39,262 nucleotides of DNA from Chromatiales bacterium (GCA_003251535.1 QKFD01000083.1:1-39262), one strand, 5' to 3'. Positions 1 to 7,634 are shown, numbered from the stretch's first letter. Numbers and translations are program-made. Notes: a model not told the origin generated them from the sequence alone.

Positions 1-739
1 TGATGAGGATCACCTCTGGGTCCCACAGCAGCACCTGCTCGAAGTTGAGGGGGGCGAAGTCGCGCAGTTCGCCGGCTACGTTGTGGCCGCCGGCGCGTTG
101 GATGGCGCGATCGAAGGGGGTGCCGCCTACCATCGGTCGCAACGGCTCCAGGCTCATCAGGTAGAGTACCCGCGGGCGGTGCGATGGGTTGCCGAGGGCC
201 TGCTCTAGCCGCTCTCCCTCTGTCTCGAAGCGGGCGATCAGCTGCTCGGCCCGCGCCTGCTTACCGGTGACGGCACCGGCCAGGCGGGCCCAGGTGAAGA
301 AGTCCTCCTCGCCGTGGACGCCCGTGATCCCCACCACCTTGAGACCGGCCTGCTCGATGGGTTCATAGAGGCCGGCGCCGATCTGGATGGTCTGAAATAC
401 CAGCTCGGGCTGTGTTGCCAGCAGTGCCTCTACGTTGGGGGCGAACCAGCCGTTGCTGGTGGCGTCGGGGAGGGTGCCGGCCCGTGGGTAGAGTTTGCCC
501 AGTAGCCCCTGACGGATGAGGCGGGTGGCGAATGCGCTGCTCGCCACCAGACGGGCGTCGCTATCGTCTACGGTGAGGAGGCTGCGTACCGCTGGTGGCA
601 GGTAGGCGATGCGTTGGGGCGGTGCGGCCAGCTCCAGGGTGACGCCGCGCTGATCGGTCAGCTCCAGGGTGTGGCCGGCGGGGGTGGCCAGTAGGCCGGC
701 CAAGAGCAGGGGGATGGGGCTGGGTCGATGGGGGGCCAT
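1..739 (-). CDS. Periplasmic iron/cobalamin-type (BtuF/FhuD-like) substrate-binding protein, C-terminus outside window
   Basis: Reading the minus strand from the ATG at 739 gives 246 residues without a stop before the window edge, so the gene is partial. The first 22 or so residues are a short hydrophobic signal segment (PIPLLLAGLLATPAG), followed by LELTDQRGVTLELAAPPQRIAYL, the usual opening of periplasmic-binding proteins of class III ABC importers, and later by the PRVLYLMS and GGTPFDRAIQRAGG segments typical of the second lobe. The start lies 15 nt after the ATPase stop codon, with an ACGGAG ribosome binding site. It is the last visible gene of the methanobactin-type operon and should deliver substrate to the FecCD-type permease. 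Its ligand is unknown; by context it could be a metal-methanobactin complex, while heme, cobalamin and siderophores are the family's usual ligands. Confidence 0.9.
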   Translation of the reverse strand, partial: MAPHRPSPIPLLLAGLLATPAGHTLELTDQRGVTLELAAPPQRIAYLPPAVRSLLTVDDSDARLVASSAFATRLIRQGLLGKLYPRAGTLPDATSNGWFAPNVEALLATQPELVFQTIQIGAGLYEPIEQAGLKVVGITGVHGEEDFFTWARLAGAVTGKQARAEQLIARFETEGERLEQALGNPSHRPRVLYLMSLEPLRPMVGGTPFDRAIQRAGGHNVAGELRDFAPLNFEQVLLWDPEVILI

Positions 740-754
740 GGTGTGCTCCGTAGG

Positions 755-1537
755 TTAGGCGGTCGGCGGGCGCCGACGGCGCTCGAAGAGGGGGATGAAG
801 CTCTGCTGGTGGGTGCCTGCGTGGTTTACCTCCACCCGGTGGAGATCGATGCCATAGAGCCGGCTCAGGCTCTCCTCCTGCATCACCGTCGCGGTCGGCC
901 CCACCAGGGGGGGCTGATCGGGCAGTAGCAGCATCGCCCGATCGGCCACTGCCAGGGCGTGCTGCGGCTGGTGGGTGGTGAAGAGCACCGTGAGGCCGCG
1001 CTCATCTGCCAGCCGGCCGATGAGCGCCAGGATGGCCGCCTGGTTGCGCAGGTCGAGCGCCGCCGCCGGCTCGTCGAGGATCAGGATCTCCCCCTCCGAG
1101 GCGAGGGCGCGGGCCAGCATCACCATCTGCCGTTGACCGCCGGAGAGTTGGGTCACCGGCCGCTCTGCCAACCCCTCCAACCCCAACTCGGCGAGGGCGG
1201 CGCGGGCGATGGCGTGGTCCTGCCGCCCCGGTGTCTGCCACAGTCCCAGGTGGCGGGCCCGCCCCATCAGCACCATCTCCAACACGCTGTAGGGGAAGGG
1301 GGGGGCGAAGAGCTGGGGCACAAAGGCGAGCGGGCCGTGGCAGGTCAGCTGCCCTTCGCGCGGGGTGAGGAGGCCGAGCAGCAGGTTGATCAGGGTGGTC
1401 TTGCCGCGACCGTTGGGGCCGAGCACCGCCAGCACCTCGCCCCGGCGCAGTTCGGCGTCGATGTGGCGCACTATCCACTCCCCCGGTCGGTACCAGTGGC
1501 CGATCCCCTCCAGCCGCAGGGCGCTGGTCTCGCTCAC
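755..1537 (-). CDS. ABC transporter ATP-binding protein of FecE/BtuD/HmuV type
   Basis: This 260-residue protein is a complete ATPase of the iron-chelate/cobalamin importer group. Walker A is GPNGRGKTT at residues 40-48 (Arg sits where Ala or Ser is more usual, but the G-x4-GK-T pattern is intact), the signature LSGGQRQ is at 131-137, and Walker B ILILDEP is at 151-157, followed by the D-loop ALD and a switch His in TTHQP. The ATG overlaps the stop of the upstream permease by 4 nt, so the two are translationally coupled. It powers import through the FecCD permease. Substrate specificity cannot be read from the ATPase; heme, cobalamin and siderophore systems all use this type. Confidence 0.95.
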   Translation of the reverse strand: MSETSALRLEGIGHWYRPGEWIVRHIDAELRRGEVLAVLGPNGRGKTTLINLLLGLLTPREGQLTCHGPLAFVPQLFAPPFPYSVLEMVLMGRARHLGLWQTPGRQDHAIARAALAELGLEGLAERPVTQLSGGQRQMVMLARALASEGEILILDEPAAALDLRNQAAILALIGRLADERGLTVLFTTHQPQHALAVADRAMLLLPDQPPLVGPTATVMQEESLSRLYGIDLHRVEVNHAGTHQQSFIPLFERRRRPPTA

Positions 1538-2580
1538 TCCGCACCCCCCAGGCCGCCCTCGCGGCGGCGCCAGAGCAGGTAGGCGAAGAGCGGGGTGCCC
1601 ACCAGGGCGGCGAGCAGCCCCACCGGCAGCTCTTGGGCGGTGAAGCCGCGCGCCAGGCCGTCGATGGCGAGCATGAAGAGCCCCCCCAATAGGGCCGAGA
1701 TGGGGAGCAGGGTGCGGTGGTCGGGGCCGGTGAGGATGCGCGCCAGGTGGGGGATCACCAGCCCCACCCAGCCGATGGTGCCGGAGACCGCCACCTGGGC
1801 CGCCACCATCAGGGTGACCAGGCCGAGGGCGGTCCAGCGGGTGCGCTCCACCGCCACCCCCAGGCCGCGGGCGTCGTGGTCGCCCAGGGAGAGGAGGTTG
1901 AGGCGCCAGCGCATCCGGTGGAGTAACAACCCCGCCAGCAGTAGCGGCGGGGCCAGTAGCGCCAGCCGCCGGTAGTCGAGCTGGGAGAAGCTGCCCATCA
2001 GCCAGTAGACGATGCCGGGTAGCTGCGCCTCCGGATCGGCGGCAAAGACCACCAGCCCCACCAGGGCCGAACAGAAGGTGCCGGTCACCAACCCGGCCAG
2101 CACCAGGGTGGTGATGCGGCTGGCGTGGCTGGCCCGACTCATGGCGAAGACCGCCAGCAGCGCCAGCAGGCCGGCGCCGAAGGCGGAGCCCACCACCACC
2201 ACGGAGGGGAGGGCGAACAGCAGCGCCACCACCCCGCCGAAGGAGGCGCCGCTGGAGATGCCGACGATGTGGGCGTCCACCAGCGGGTTGCGGAACAGCC
2301 CCTGGAGGGTGGCCCCCGCCATCGCCAGTGCCATCCCCACCAGCACGGCGCCCACCACCCGCGGCAGTCGCAGTTGTAGCACCACCAGCCGCTCCACTTC
2401 GCTGCCGACTGGGGTGGTGGTGGGTAGCGGTAGGAGTTGATCGCCCAGGATCGCCGCCACGCTGCTAAACGGCACCGGGTAGCGCCCCATGCCGAGGGAG
2501 GCGATGACGAGTAGCACCAGCAGTAGCCCGAGGAGGGCGTACCAGAGGCGGGGGGCGTGGCTGAAGTTGGGGATGGGCAT
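1534..2580 (-). CDS. FecCD-family ABC importer permease
   Basis: The protein is 348 residues from the ATG at 2580 (MPIPNFSH). A TTG start at 2637 would add 19 residues but overlaps the receptor gene and adds a low-complexity Pro/Thr stretch, so it is less likely. The sequence has the repeated hydrophobic segments of a ten-helix BtuC/FhuB/FecCD permease and its hallmark motifs: LRLPRVVGAVLVGMALAMAG near residue 80, ATLQGLFRNPLVDAHIVGISSGA, and GTIGWVGLVIPHLARIL in the C-terminal half, the coupling region that contacts the ATPase. It lies directly after the TonB receptor and overlaps the ATPase gene by 4 nt. It should carry the metal-loaded ligand across the inner membrane. Confidence 0.93.
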   Translation of the reverse strand: MPIPNFSHAPRLWYALLGLLLVLLVIASLGMGRYPVPFSSVAAILGDQLLPLPTTTPVGSEVERLVVLQLRLPRVVGAVLVGMALAMAGATLQGLFRNPLVDAHIVGISSGASFGGVVALLFALPSVVVVGSAFGAGLLALLAVFAMSRASHASRITTLVLAGLVTGTFCSALVGLVVFAADPEAQLPGIVYWLMGSFSQLDYRRLALLAPPLLLAGLLLHRMRWRLNLLSLGDHDARGLGVAVERTRWTALGLVTLMVAAQVAVSGTIGWVGLVIPHLARILTGPDHRTLLPISALLGGLFMLAIDGLARGFTAQELPVGLLAALVGTPLFAYLLWRRREGGLGGAE

Positions 2581-2596
2581 CGTGGTCGTGGGGGTG

Positions 2597-2620
2597 GGTG
2601 GCGGCCCTCCGGCCGCCACC
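2597..2620 (-). repeat. Perfect 10-bp inverted repeat between receptor and permease genes
   Basis: The arms ggtggcggcc (2597-2606) and ggccgccacc (2611-2620) are perfectly complementary around a 4-nt loop. The element sits between the receptor stop codon and the preferred permease start. No T tract follows on the minus strand, so it is not a classical terminator; it may stabilise the upstream message or set a lower expression level for the importer genes. Confidence 0.6.
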
Positions 2621-2624
2621 TGCT

Positions 2625-4637
2625 TTAGAAGCGCCAACTGAGGGTCGCCTTGACGCTACGCCCCTTCTCATAGGTGAGGGCGTAGGCGTTGGACGACTGG
2701 TAGCTGGCGTAGCGCTCGTCGGTGAGGTTCTCCACGCCGAGGTCGGCGCGCAGCGATTCGCTGGGGCTCCAGCTCAGGAAGAGGTCATGCCGCACCCAGC
2801 TCTCCCGCTGCCGCTCGATGGTGTCGTCGTAGTCCTGCGCGGCGGTGGCGGTGCCGCTCCAGAGTAGCGAGAGGCGGTCGCCGTCGAACCAGTAGCGGCC
2901 CTTGAGGTTGAGCTGATCCGGCGGTGAGAAGAGATCTTCACCGCTGTCGTCATCCTCCACCCGTAGTCGGCTGTAGGTAGCACTCAGGTCCCACTGGCCG
3001 CGGCTATAGCTCCCCTCCAGCTCGATGCCGCGCCGCTTGGCGTTGCTGACGTTCTGGTACTGCAAGATGGGGCGGGTGCCGAGCACCGGGTGGGTGTAGC
3101 TGCCGATCACCTTGCCCTCGATCAGATCCTCCACCCGCTCGTCGTAGAGGGTGATGGCGAAGCCGGCGCGGTCGTCGCTGGCGAACAGCCCCTCCCGCTG
3201 GTAGTGGGCCCCTAGCTCCAGGGTGCGGGCGGTCTCCGGATCGAGATCGGGGTTGGCGGCGAAGTTGGCGTAGTACTGGTTGCCGCTCAGGTTCTGGTAC
3301 ATCTCATTCAGCGAGGGGGCGCGGAACGCCTCGCCGTAGCTGGCGTAGAGGCCGAGGTGCGGTGTCGCCTGCCAGTGCAGCGCCAGTTTGGGGGAGAGGT
3401 GGGCGTCGTCGCTATCGGCCTCGGTGCCGCTCTCTTTGTGGGCGGTGTAGCGGTCCCAGCGGGCGCTGGGGATGAGTCGCCAGTGATCGCCGAGGGCGAT
3501 CTCATCCTGGAGGAAGAGGCCGTAGACGGTCTGGCGACCATCCGGCAGCACCCCGTTGGGGGCGCCGGCGGAGCGCGCCTGCTGTTCGTCGCGGTAGAGA
3601 TCACCACCGTAGCTGAGCCGGTGGCTGCCGAGCCGCAGGGTCTGTTGCAGGCCGCCGCCCACGGTGTCGGTCTCGCTGCTGGTGGCCGGCAGTGAGGCGC
3701 TGGGGTTGGGGTCCGCCTGGCGTTCGGTGACGGTGTGGTAGAGGTGGGCGGTGACCGCCCGCTCACCGTTGGCGCCGAGCAGGGTCATGTGGGCGACATC
3801 CTCGTTCTGGCGCGTGGTGTGCTCCTGCTCCATGGGGAAGTCGTTGTTGCCCTGCGGGTTGTTGGGGCGCAGCGCCGTCTCTTGGAAGTACTGGTGGGAG
3901 AGTTCAAAGCGCAGCCGGTCGCTGGCCTGGATGCCGATCTTGGCCAACACGCTATCGCTATCGCCGTCGTTGGGCTCTAGGGTGCCGCCGCCCCCTTGAT
4001 CGATCTCACCCCACTCCCGCCGGGTCGCCGCCAGTAGCCCATCCACCGCCCCACTGCGGCCAAATAGGCGGAAGTGGAGGTGGCTCGACTCATCGGCGCT
4101 CTCGCCACCGCCCCGCACCTCGCCGCCGAAGCCATCCCCGCTCGGTAGCAGATCGGTGGCGGAGAGGGTGCGGAAGGCCATCACCCCGCCCAGGCCGCCG
4201 CTGCCGTAGAGCGAGGAGGCGGAGCCGCGCACCACCTCCACCCGAGAGATCAGATCGGGATCGATGGCCAGGGGGGAGAGGATGCCGCTGCCGCTCTGGT
4301 CGTTCCGGCGGGCGTCGTCCACCAGCAGGATGATGTGGTTACCGTAGTGGCCGCGGATGGTGGGGATCTGGCCGACGGCGCGCGGGCCGCCGCCAAAATC
4401 GACCCCGGGTAGCTCCTCTAGCACCTCGGAGACCGTGCTGGCCTGGCGCTCGTCGATGTCGTCGCGGGTCACCTCGCTCACCGCCGCCGGCAGGTCACCC
4501 AGTTTGTTCTCGGTGCGGGTGGCGGTGATGACGATGGTGCCTAGATCCTCTGCGGTGGCCGCCAGTGGTGCCAGTAGGGCAAGCGCGATGGCGGCGGTGA
4601 GTGGCCGCCGACGCAGAGGGGAGCGGTACAGGATCAT
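2625..4637 (-). CDS. mbnT: TonB-dependent outer membrane receptor, probable metal-methanobactin uptake (MbnT-like role)
   Basis: The protein is 670 residues: a signal peptide (about 1-29, cut after ATA), a TonB-box-like TIVITATR (34-41), a plug domain (about 45-160, with TIRGHYGN and VEVVRGSASSLYGSGGLGG) and a 22-strand-type barrel ending in a terminal Phe (LSWRF). There is no extra N-terminal signalling domain, so it is not a FecA-type transducer. The barrel carries FRAP (438-441) and NPDL (462-465) boxes as in heme/hemoglobin receptors, but no His lies between them, where characterised heme receptors such as HemR have a conserved heme-binding His. Its ATG overlaps the MATE stop by 4 nt. By position it corresponds to the receptor of methanobactin operons; the functional name is inferred from context, and a heme or siderophore role is not excluded. 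Confidence 0.85.
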   Translation of the reverse strand: MILYRSPLRRRPLTAAIALALLAPLAATAEDLGTIVITATRTENKLGDLPAAVSEVTRDDIDERQASTVSEVLEELPGVDFGGGPRAVGQIPTIRGHYGNHIILLVDDARRNDQSGSGILSPLAIDPDLISRVEVVRGSASSLYGSGGLGGVMAFRTLSATDLLPSGDGFGGEVRGGGESADESSHLHFRLFGRSGAVDGLLAATRREWGEIDQGGGGTLEPNDGDSDSVLAKIGIQASDRLRFELSHQYFQETALRPNNPQGNNDFPMEQEHTTRQNEDVAHMTLLGANGERAVTAHLYHTVTERQADPNPSASLPATSSETDTVGGGLQQTLRLGSHRLSYGGDLYRDEQQARSAGAPNGVLPDGRQTVYGLFLQDEIALGDHWRLIPSARWDRYTAHKESGTEADSDDAHLSPKLALHWQATPHLGLYASYGEAFRAPSLNEMYQNLSGNQYYANFAANPDLDPETARTLELGAHYQREGLFASDDRAGFAITLYDERVEDLIEGKVIGSYTHPVLGTRPILQYQNVSNAKRRGIELEGSYSRGQWDLSATYSRLRVEDDDSGEDLFSPPDQLNLKGRYWFDGDRLSLLWSGTATAAQDYDDTIERQRESWVRHDLFLSWSPSESLRADLGVENLTDERYASYQSSNAYALTYEKGRSVKATLSWRF

Positions 4638-5956
4638 GGAGTGGGCCTCTTATAGTTATGGTCACAGGTGAGCGGGGTGGTTGAACCCGTGCCGGCGGGG
4701 GCCAGCAGGGGGCTAAGGCGCCACCAGAGCAGCGGTAGGGCGCACAGCTCGGGCAGCAGGATGTAGCTAAAGGTGAGGGCCGGCTGGTTGAGCTGGAGGC
4801 CGAGCGCCATCAGCGGCAGGCCGATCCCCCAGAGCACGGCGCTATCCACCAGCGCCACGCTGGCAAAGCCGCCTCCCGCCTGGAGGGCGCCGCGCTGGAG
4901 GGCGTTGATGAAGCGCACCGGCAGGGTGAGGGCCATGAGCGCCACCGCAGCGCCCCACCAGGGGCCGGAGAGGCCGTAGAGCCGCTGGCCGAGGGGTTGG
5001 CCGATGGCCAACAGCAGCGCGGCCAGCAGTAGCAGCGGCGGCAGGCCGTAGCGCAGCAGCTGGCGCAGTAGCGGGGTGATCTCCGTTGGCGGGACGCCGC
5101 CGAGGCGGAAGGCGAGGAAGCGGAACAGCGCCAGCGCCGGCATGAAGAGCAGCAGCGCCAGGGCGCTGCCGGCGGAGTAGGCGGCCAGTCGATCGAGATC
5201 GAGCGGGGCGATGAGGGTGGTGGCAAACAGCACCATCCCCAGCAGGGCAAATAGCTGGTTGGCCAGCACCCGCTTCGCCTCCCAGCCGCACTGGCCGAGG
5301 AAGCCGCGCAGCCACTGGGTGGTGGGGCGGCGTAGCGGTGTGGCGAGGTGGCGGTGCAGGCGGGCGAGGGACCAGAGGCTGCCGGCCAACAGGACACCGA
5401 AGGTGGCGAGAAAGGCGCCGGCAAACCCCAGCCCGAGGGCGAAGATAAAGAGGGCATCGAGCAGGGCATTGAGCCCCACCTCAGTCAACTTCCAGCGCAG
5501 CACTGCCACCCCATCGCCGAGGGCGTGCAGCGCCATCACCGCCACCGCGGCGAGAAAACGGAACGGCGTGGCCAGGGCGTACCAGAACAGCGCCTCGGCG
5601 GCGAGTTCGGCCACCGTTGGATCTGCGGTGACCCAGTGGGCGAGTTGCGGGTAGAGCAGGAGACCGACGGCGGTAACCAGCAGCCCGAGCAGCAGCGCCA
5701 CCGCCAGGGCGCCGTGGGCCGCCTCGGCGGCACGCCCCTCACGGGCGGCGCCGGCCACCACCACCGAGGTGACCGAGCCGAGCGCCATCATCAACACCGC
5801 ATCCAGCAGCGCCACCCGCAGCGGCACGCCGTAGGCGGCGGTCGCCTCGGTGCCGAGGGTGGCGACCATCACCAGATCGGTCTGGAGGATCAGCGGCGGG
5901 GCGGCGAAGCTGAGGAGGATCGGCAGATAGCCGCGGCGCAGATCCTGCAATTTCAT
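4634..5956 (-). CDS. mbnM: MATE-family exporter, probable methanobactin export protein (MbnM-like)
   Basis: This is a 440-residue polytopic membrane protein with about twelve hydrophobic segments in two halves. It opens with YLPILLSFAAPPLILQTDLV and continues with a MATE-like first helix pair (TLGTEATAAYGVPLR). MATE transporters are cation-coupled exporters in the inner membrane, and methanobactin operons use one to secrete the mature peptide. The ATG overlaps the mbnC stop codon by 4 nt and its stop overlaps the receptor start by 4 nt, tying export to biosynthesis and uptake. The family assignment is good; the methanobactin substrate is inferred from the operon. Confidence 0.85.
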   Translation of the reverse strand: MKLQDLRRGYLPILLSFAAPPLILQTDLVMVATLGTEATAAYGVPLRVALLDAVLMMALGSVTSVVVAGAAREGRAAEAAHGALAVALLLGLLVTAVGLLLYPQLAHWVTADPTVAELAAEALFWYALATPFRFLAAVAVMALHALGDGVAVLRWKLTEVGLNALLDALFIFALGLGFAGAFLATFGVLLAGSLWSLARLHRHLATPLRRPTTQWLRGFLGQCGWEAKRVLANQLFALLGMVLFATTLIAPLDLDRLAAYSAGSALALLLFMPALALFRFLAFRLGGVPPTEITPLLRQLLRYGLPPLLLLAALLLAIGQPLGQRLYGLSGPWWGAAVALMALTLPVRFINALQRGALQAGGGFASVALVDSAVLWGIGLPLMALGLQLNQPALTFSYILLPELCALPLLWWRLSPLLAPAGTGSTTPLTCDHNYKRPTP

Positions 5957-6534
5957 TGGGGGATGGGCGACCAGCCGGGGAAGTTATCCAGCTCAAAGCC
6001 CGGCAGGGTGAACCAGCCGAACCCCCCCTCTGGTGGCGGCAGCGGCTCCTCTAGGGAGAGGCACTCCACCTCGCGGCCACCCGTCACGGTGTGGCACTTC
6101 CACGCCACCACCAGCTCCGGGAGTTCGGCGCTGCCGAGGGCGATGCCGCCGTTGGGTCCACGGTCACCCATCGCCCAGCGCGCCGCGGAGGCGGCCATCA
6201 GCGAAAGGGTCAGCTGTGGGCTGAGGCGGTCGGCAAAGGGGGACTGTTGCAGCCAGCGGTGGACCCAGAGGTAGTAGGTCCAGTTCATGGAGAGCTGGCG
6301 CTCGGCCGCCCAGGCCATGAAGGGGCGGAAGATGGCCAGCCCATCTGGGCCACTCAGGCTGAGCAGTTCGGGGCAGATGTCGAATAGGGTGTGCCAGTAG
6401 GCGCGCAGGCTGGTGTCGAGACGGACAAAGGCGCGCGAGTCACGGGCAAACTCCCCTTGGCGGGCCGGCACCATTAGGGCGTCCAGCAGATCGCTCTCCA
6501 GCAGGGCGGTGCGGATCTCAGGCGATGCGGGCAT
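5953..6534 (-). CDS. mbnC: Methanobactin biosynthesis partner protein MbnC
   Basis: The protein has 193 residues from the ATG at 6534 (MPASPEIRTALLE). An upstream in-frame extension would run antiphase through mbnB and is rich in Pro/Ser/Thr, so it is a shadow. The length matches MbnC, the non-enzymatic partner that forms a heterodimer with MbnB and helps bind the precursor leader. The sequence is acidic and aromatic-rich in the middle (SMNWTYYLWVHRWLQQ) and ends in a WFTLPGFELDNFPGW segment; I see no catalytic motif. It overlaps the end of mbnB by 17 nt and the MATE gene by 4 nt. The call relies on size, position after an MbnB and general sequence character. Confidence 0.85.
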   Translation of the reverse strand: MPASPEIRTALLESDLLDALMVPARQGEFARDSRAFVRLDTSLRAYWHTLFDICPELLSLSGPDGLAIFRPFMAWAAERQLSMNWTYYLWVHRWLQQSPFADRLSPQLTLSLMAASAARWAMGDRGPNGGIALGSAELPELVVAWKCHTVTGGREVECLSLEEPLPPPEGGFGWFTLPGFELDNFPGWSPIPQ

Positions 6535-7339
6535 GGCGCAGCTCCGGGGTGGGGGTGAATATCTGCCGCAGGGCGCTGAGGTCCTGGACGATGGCGTCGT
6601 ACTCGATCTGGTCGTCGCGCTCGTAGGTGAGGGTGGCACCGGGGCGGTCGAAGCGGTCGCGGTAGCGCTCCAGGAAGGCGAGGGTGTCGGCCCCGAGGGC
6701 GCGGTCGTGGGTATCGAGGGTGATGGTGGGGGCGAGGATCGAGGCGTTATAGCCCCCCACATGGAAGTGGTTGGTGGCGTCGATCACCGGCTCCCACTCC
6801 GTTAGATCGACCCCGCAGTTGCGTTGGCCGCAGACCGCGTTGGAGGCGTCAAACAGCACCCCGGCGCCGGTGTCGCGGGCGATCTGCTGGAAAAACCAGG
6901 GGGCGTCGCGGCCGTTGTCCATGATGGAGGGGTAGTTCTCCAGCAGTAGCCGTTGGCCAAGCTGCTCCTGCCACCACGCCACTCGGGCGCGCATCGCCTC
7001 GTAGTCGCGCCGGTACTCCGGCTCCGCCAGGTGGTAGAGCTGGCGCCCCTCGTGGGTGAAACGGGCGACGTGATCGGAGACGTAGATGGGGCGGAGTACC
7101 TCGATGTAGCGGCGTAGGCGGGCCGCCATCTCCACTAGGGTCGCCTCGTCGTTCTCCAGGAATTTGGAGAACATGATGTGGAAGCCCACCGGGCAGTCAA
7201 AGGCGGCCGCCAGCTCAGCGGGCGGCACCTGGAGAAAGTTGTCGATCAGCAGCTCGCAGTAGTCGATGTGTCGCTCTGCGATCAGCTGTTGGACCAGTTC
7301 GAGGGTGGGTCCCAGGGTGAAGTTAAAACCAATGCGCAT
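6518..7339 (-). CDS. mbnB: MbnB, MNIO (DUF692) multinuclear iron oxidase that modifies the MbnA core
   Basis: The protein is 273 residues from the ATG at 7339 (MRIGFNFTLG), which has a GGGAGG ribosome binding site. MbnB enzymes use a two- or three-iron centre and O2 to turn core Cys residues into oxazolone-thioamide groups that bind copper. The expected metal ligands are visible: His54 (GFHIMFSK), His90 (VSDH), Glu134 (LLENYPSIMD), Asp164 (LFDASNAVC), His191/His193 (NHFH), Asp209 and His211 (LDTHDR), and Glu240 (TYERD). The opening IGFNFTL and the FDASNA and THDR motifs are characteristic of the methanobactin branch rather than of DUF692 enzymes from bufferin clusters. It follows the mbnA precursor after a 199-nt spacer and overlaps mbnC. 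Confidence 0.95.
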   Translation of the reverse strand: MRIGFNFTLGPTLELVQQLIAERHIDYCELLIDNFLQVPPAELAAAFDCPVGFHIMFSKFLENDEATLVEMAARLRRYIEVLRPIYVSDHVARFTHEGRQLYHLAEPEYRRDYEAMRARVAWWQEQLGQRLLLENYPSIMDNGRDAPWFFQQIARDTGAGVLFDASNAVCGQRNCGVDLTEWEPVIDATNHFHVGGYNASILAPTITLDTHDRALGADTLAFLERYRDRFDRPGATLTYERDDQIEYDAIVQDLSALRQIFTPTPELRHARIA

Positions 7340-7425
7340 CGCCTGCCTCCCTTCAGCCACCGCCGGGGGGTGGAGTGGAAAACGAGAAGTGGGGTGGGGG
7401 TCAGTCCGGCCCCGAGATCAGGGGT

Positions 7426-7453
7426 GTCCCCCGATCGGCGCCAATCGGGGGAC
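7426..7453 (-). promoter_or_regulatory. Intercistronic hairpin between mbnA and mbnB
   Basis: The arms gtcccccgat (7426-7435) and atcgggggac (7444-7453) are a perfect 10-bp inverted repeat with an 8-nt loop. A further 12-nt palindrome, aggggcgcccct, lies at 7515-7526. Both are in the 199-nt spacer between precursor and enzyme genes. Neither is followed by a T run, so partial attenuation or 3'-end protection of a short mbnA message is more likely than full termination. This layout is common where a peptide substrate is needed in excess over its enzymes. Confidence 0.6.
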
Positions 7454-7538
7454 GGTGGGGCGCACCTCTAATGCCGGTGTCTCCCAGGGCGGGAGTGGGG
7501 GACCGGCACGCTCAAGGGGCGCCCCTGGGGGCGAGTGA

Positions 7539-7634
7539 TCAGTTCACACCCAGCGGGGCGCAGCAGGAGCCGCAGCACCAGCCGGCACGACCAGGGACAG
7601 CGATAGAGCGCTTGGCATTGACTTTGATCTTCAT
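7539..7634 (-). CDS. mbnA: Methanobactin-type precursor peptide MbnA (31 aa)
   Basis: The ATG at 7634 is preceded by AGGAGAG with 7-8 nt spacing, and a TGA closes the frame after 31 codons. The leader (residues 1-18) is basic (MKIKVNAKRS) and ends in PGRAG; the probable core is WCCGSCCAPLGVN. Compared with my recollection of the Methylosinus trichosporium OB3b precursor, GRA at 15-17 and CGSC at 21-24 fall at identical positions. The Cys residues are 20, 21, 24 and 25. The i/i+4 spacing of Cys21 and Cys25 resembles the ring-forming pair in Methylocystis-type cores (RCASTC), leaving Cys20 and Cys24 as extra thiols that could form a disulfide. The gene lies directly upstream of mbnB. The family assignment rests on this leader/core match plus the operon; the actual modification sites are unknown. 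Confidence 0.88.
   Translation of the reverse strand: MKIKVNAKRSIAVPGRAGWCCGSCCAPLGVN

Noticed and set aside
5953-6762. 269-residue version of MbnC
   Set aside because: The first 76 residues are Pro/Ser/Thr-rich and antiphase to the conserved end of mbnB.
755-7339. Simple heme uptake operon (hmuRTUV) as the explanation for the left end
   Set aside because: The receptor and ABC genes alone would fit, but they are coupled through overlaps to a MATE exporter and MbnB/MbnC, and the receptor lacks the His between the FRAP and NPDL boxes.
5953-7634. Bufferin-type DUF692 cluster
   Set aside because: There is no DUF2282-type precursor with a signal peptide and no DoxX gene. The precursor is short, leader-type and matches MbnA, and MATE and TonB genes follow.
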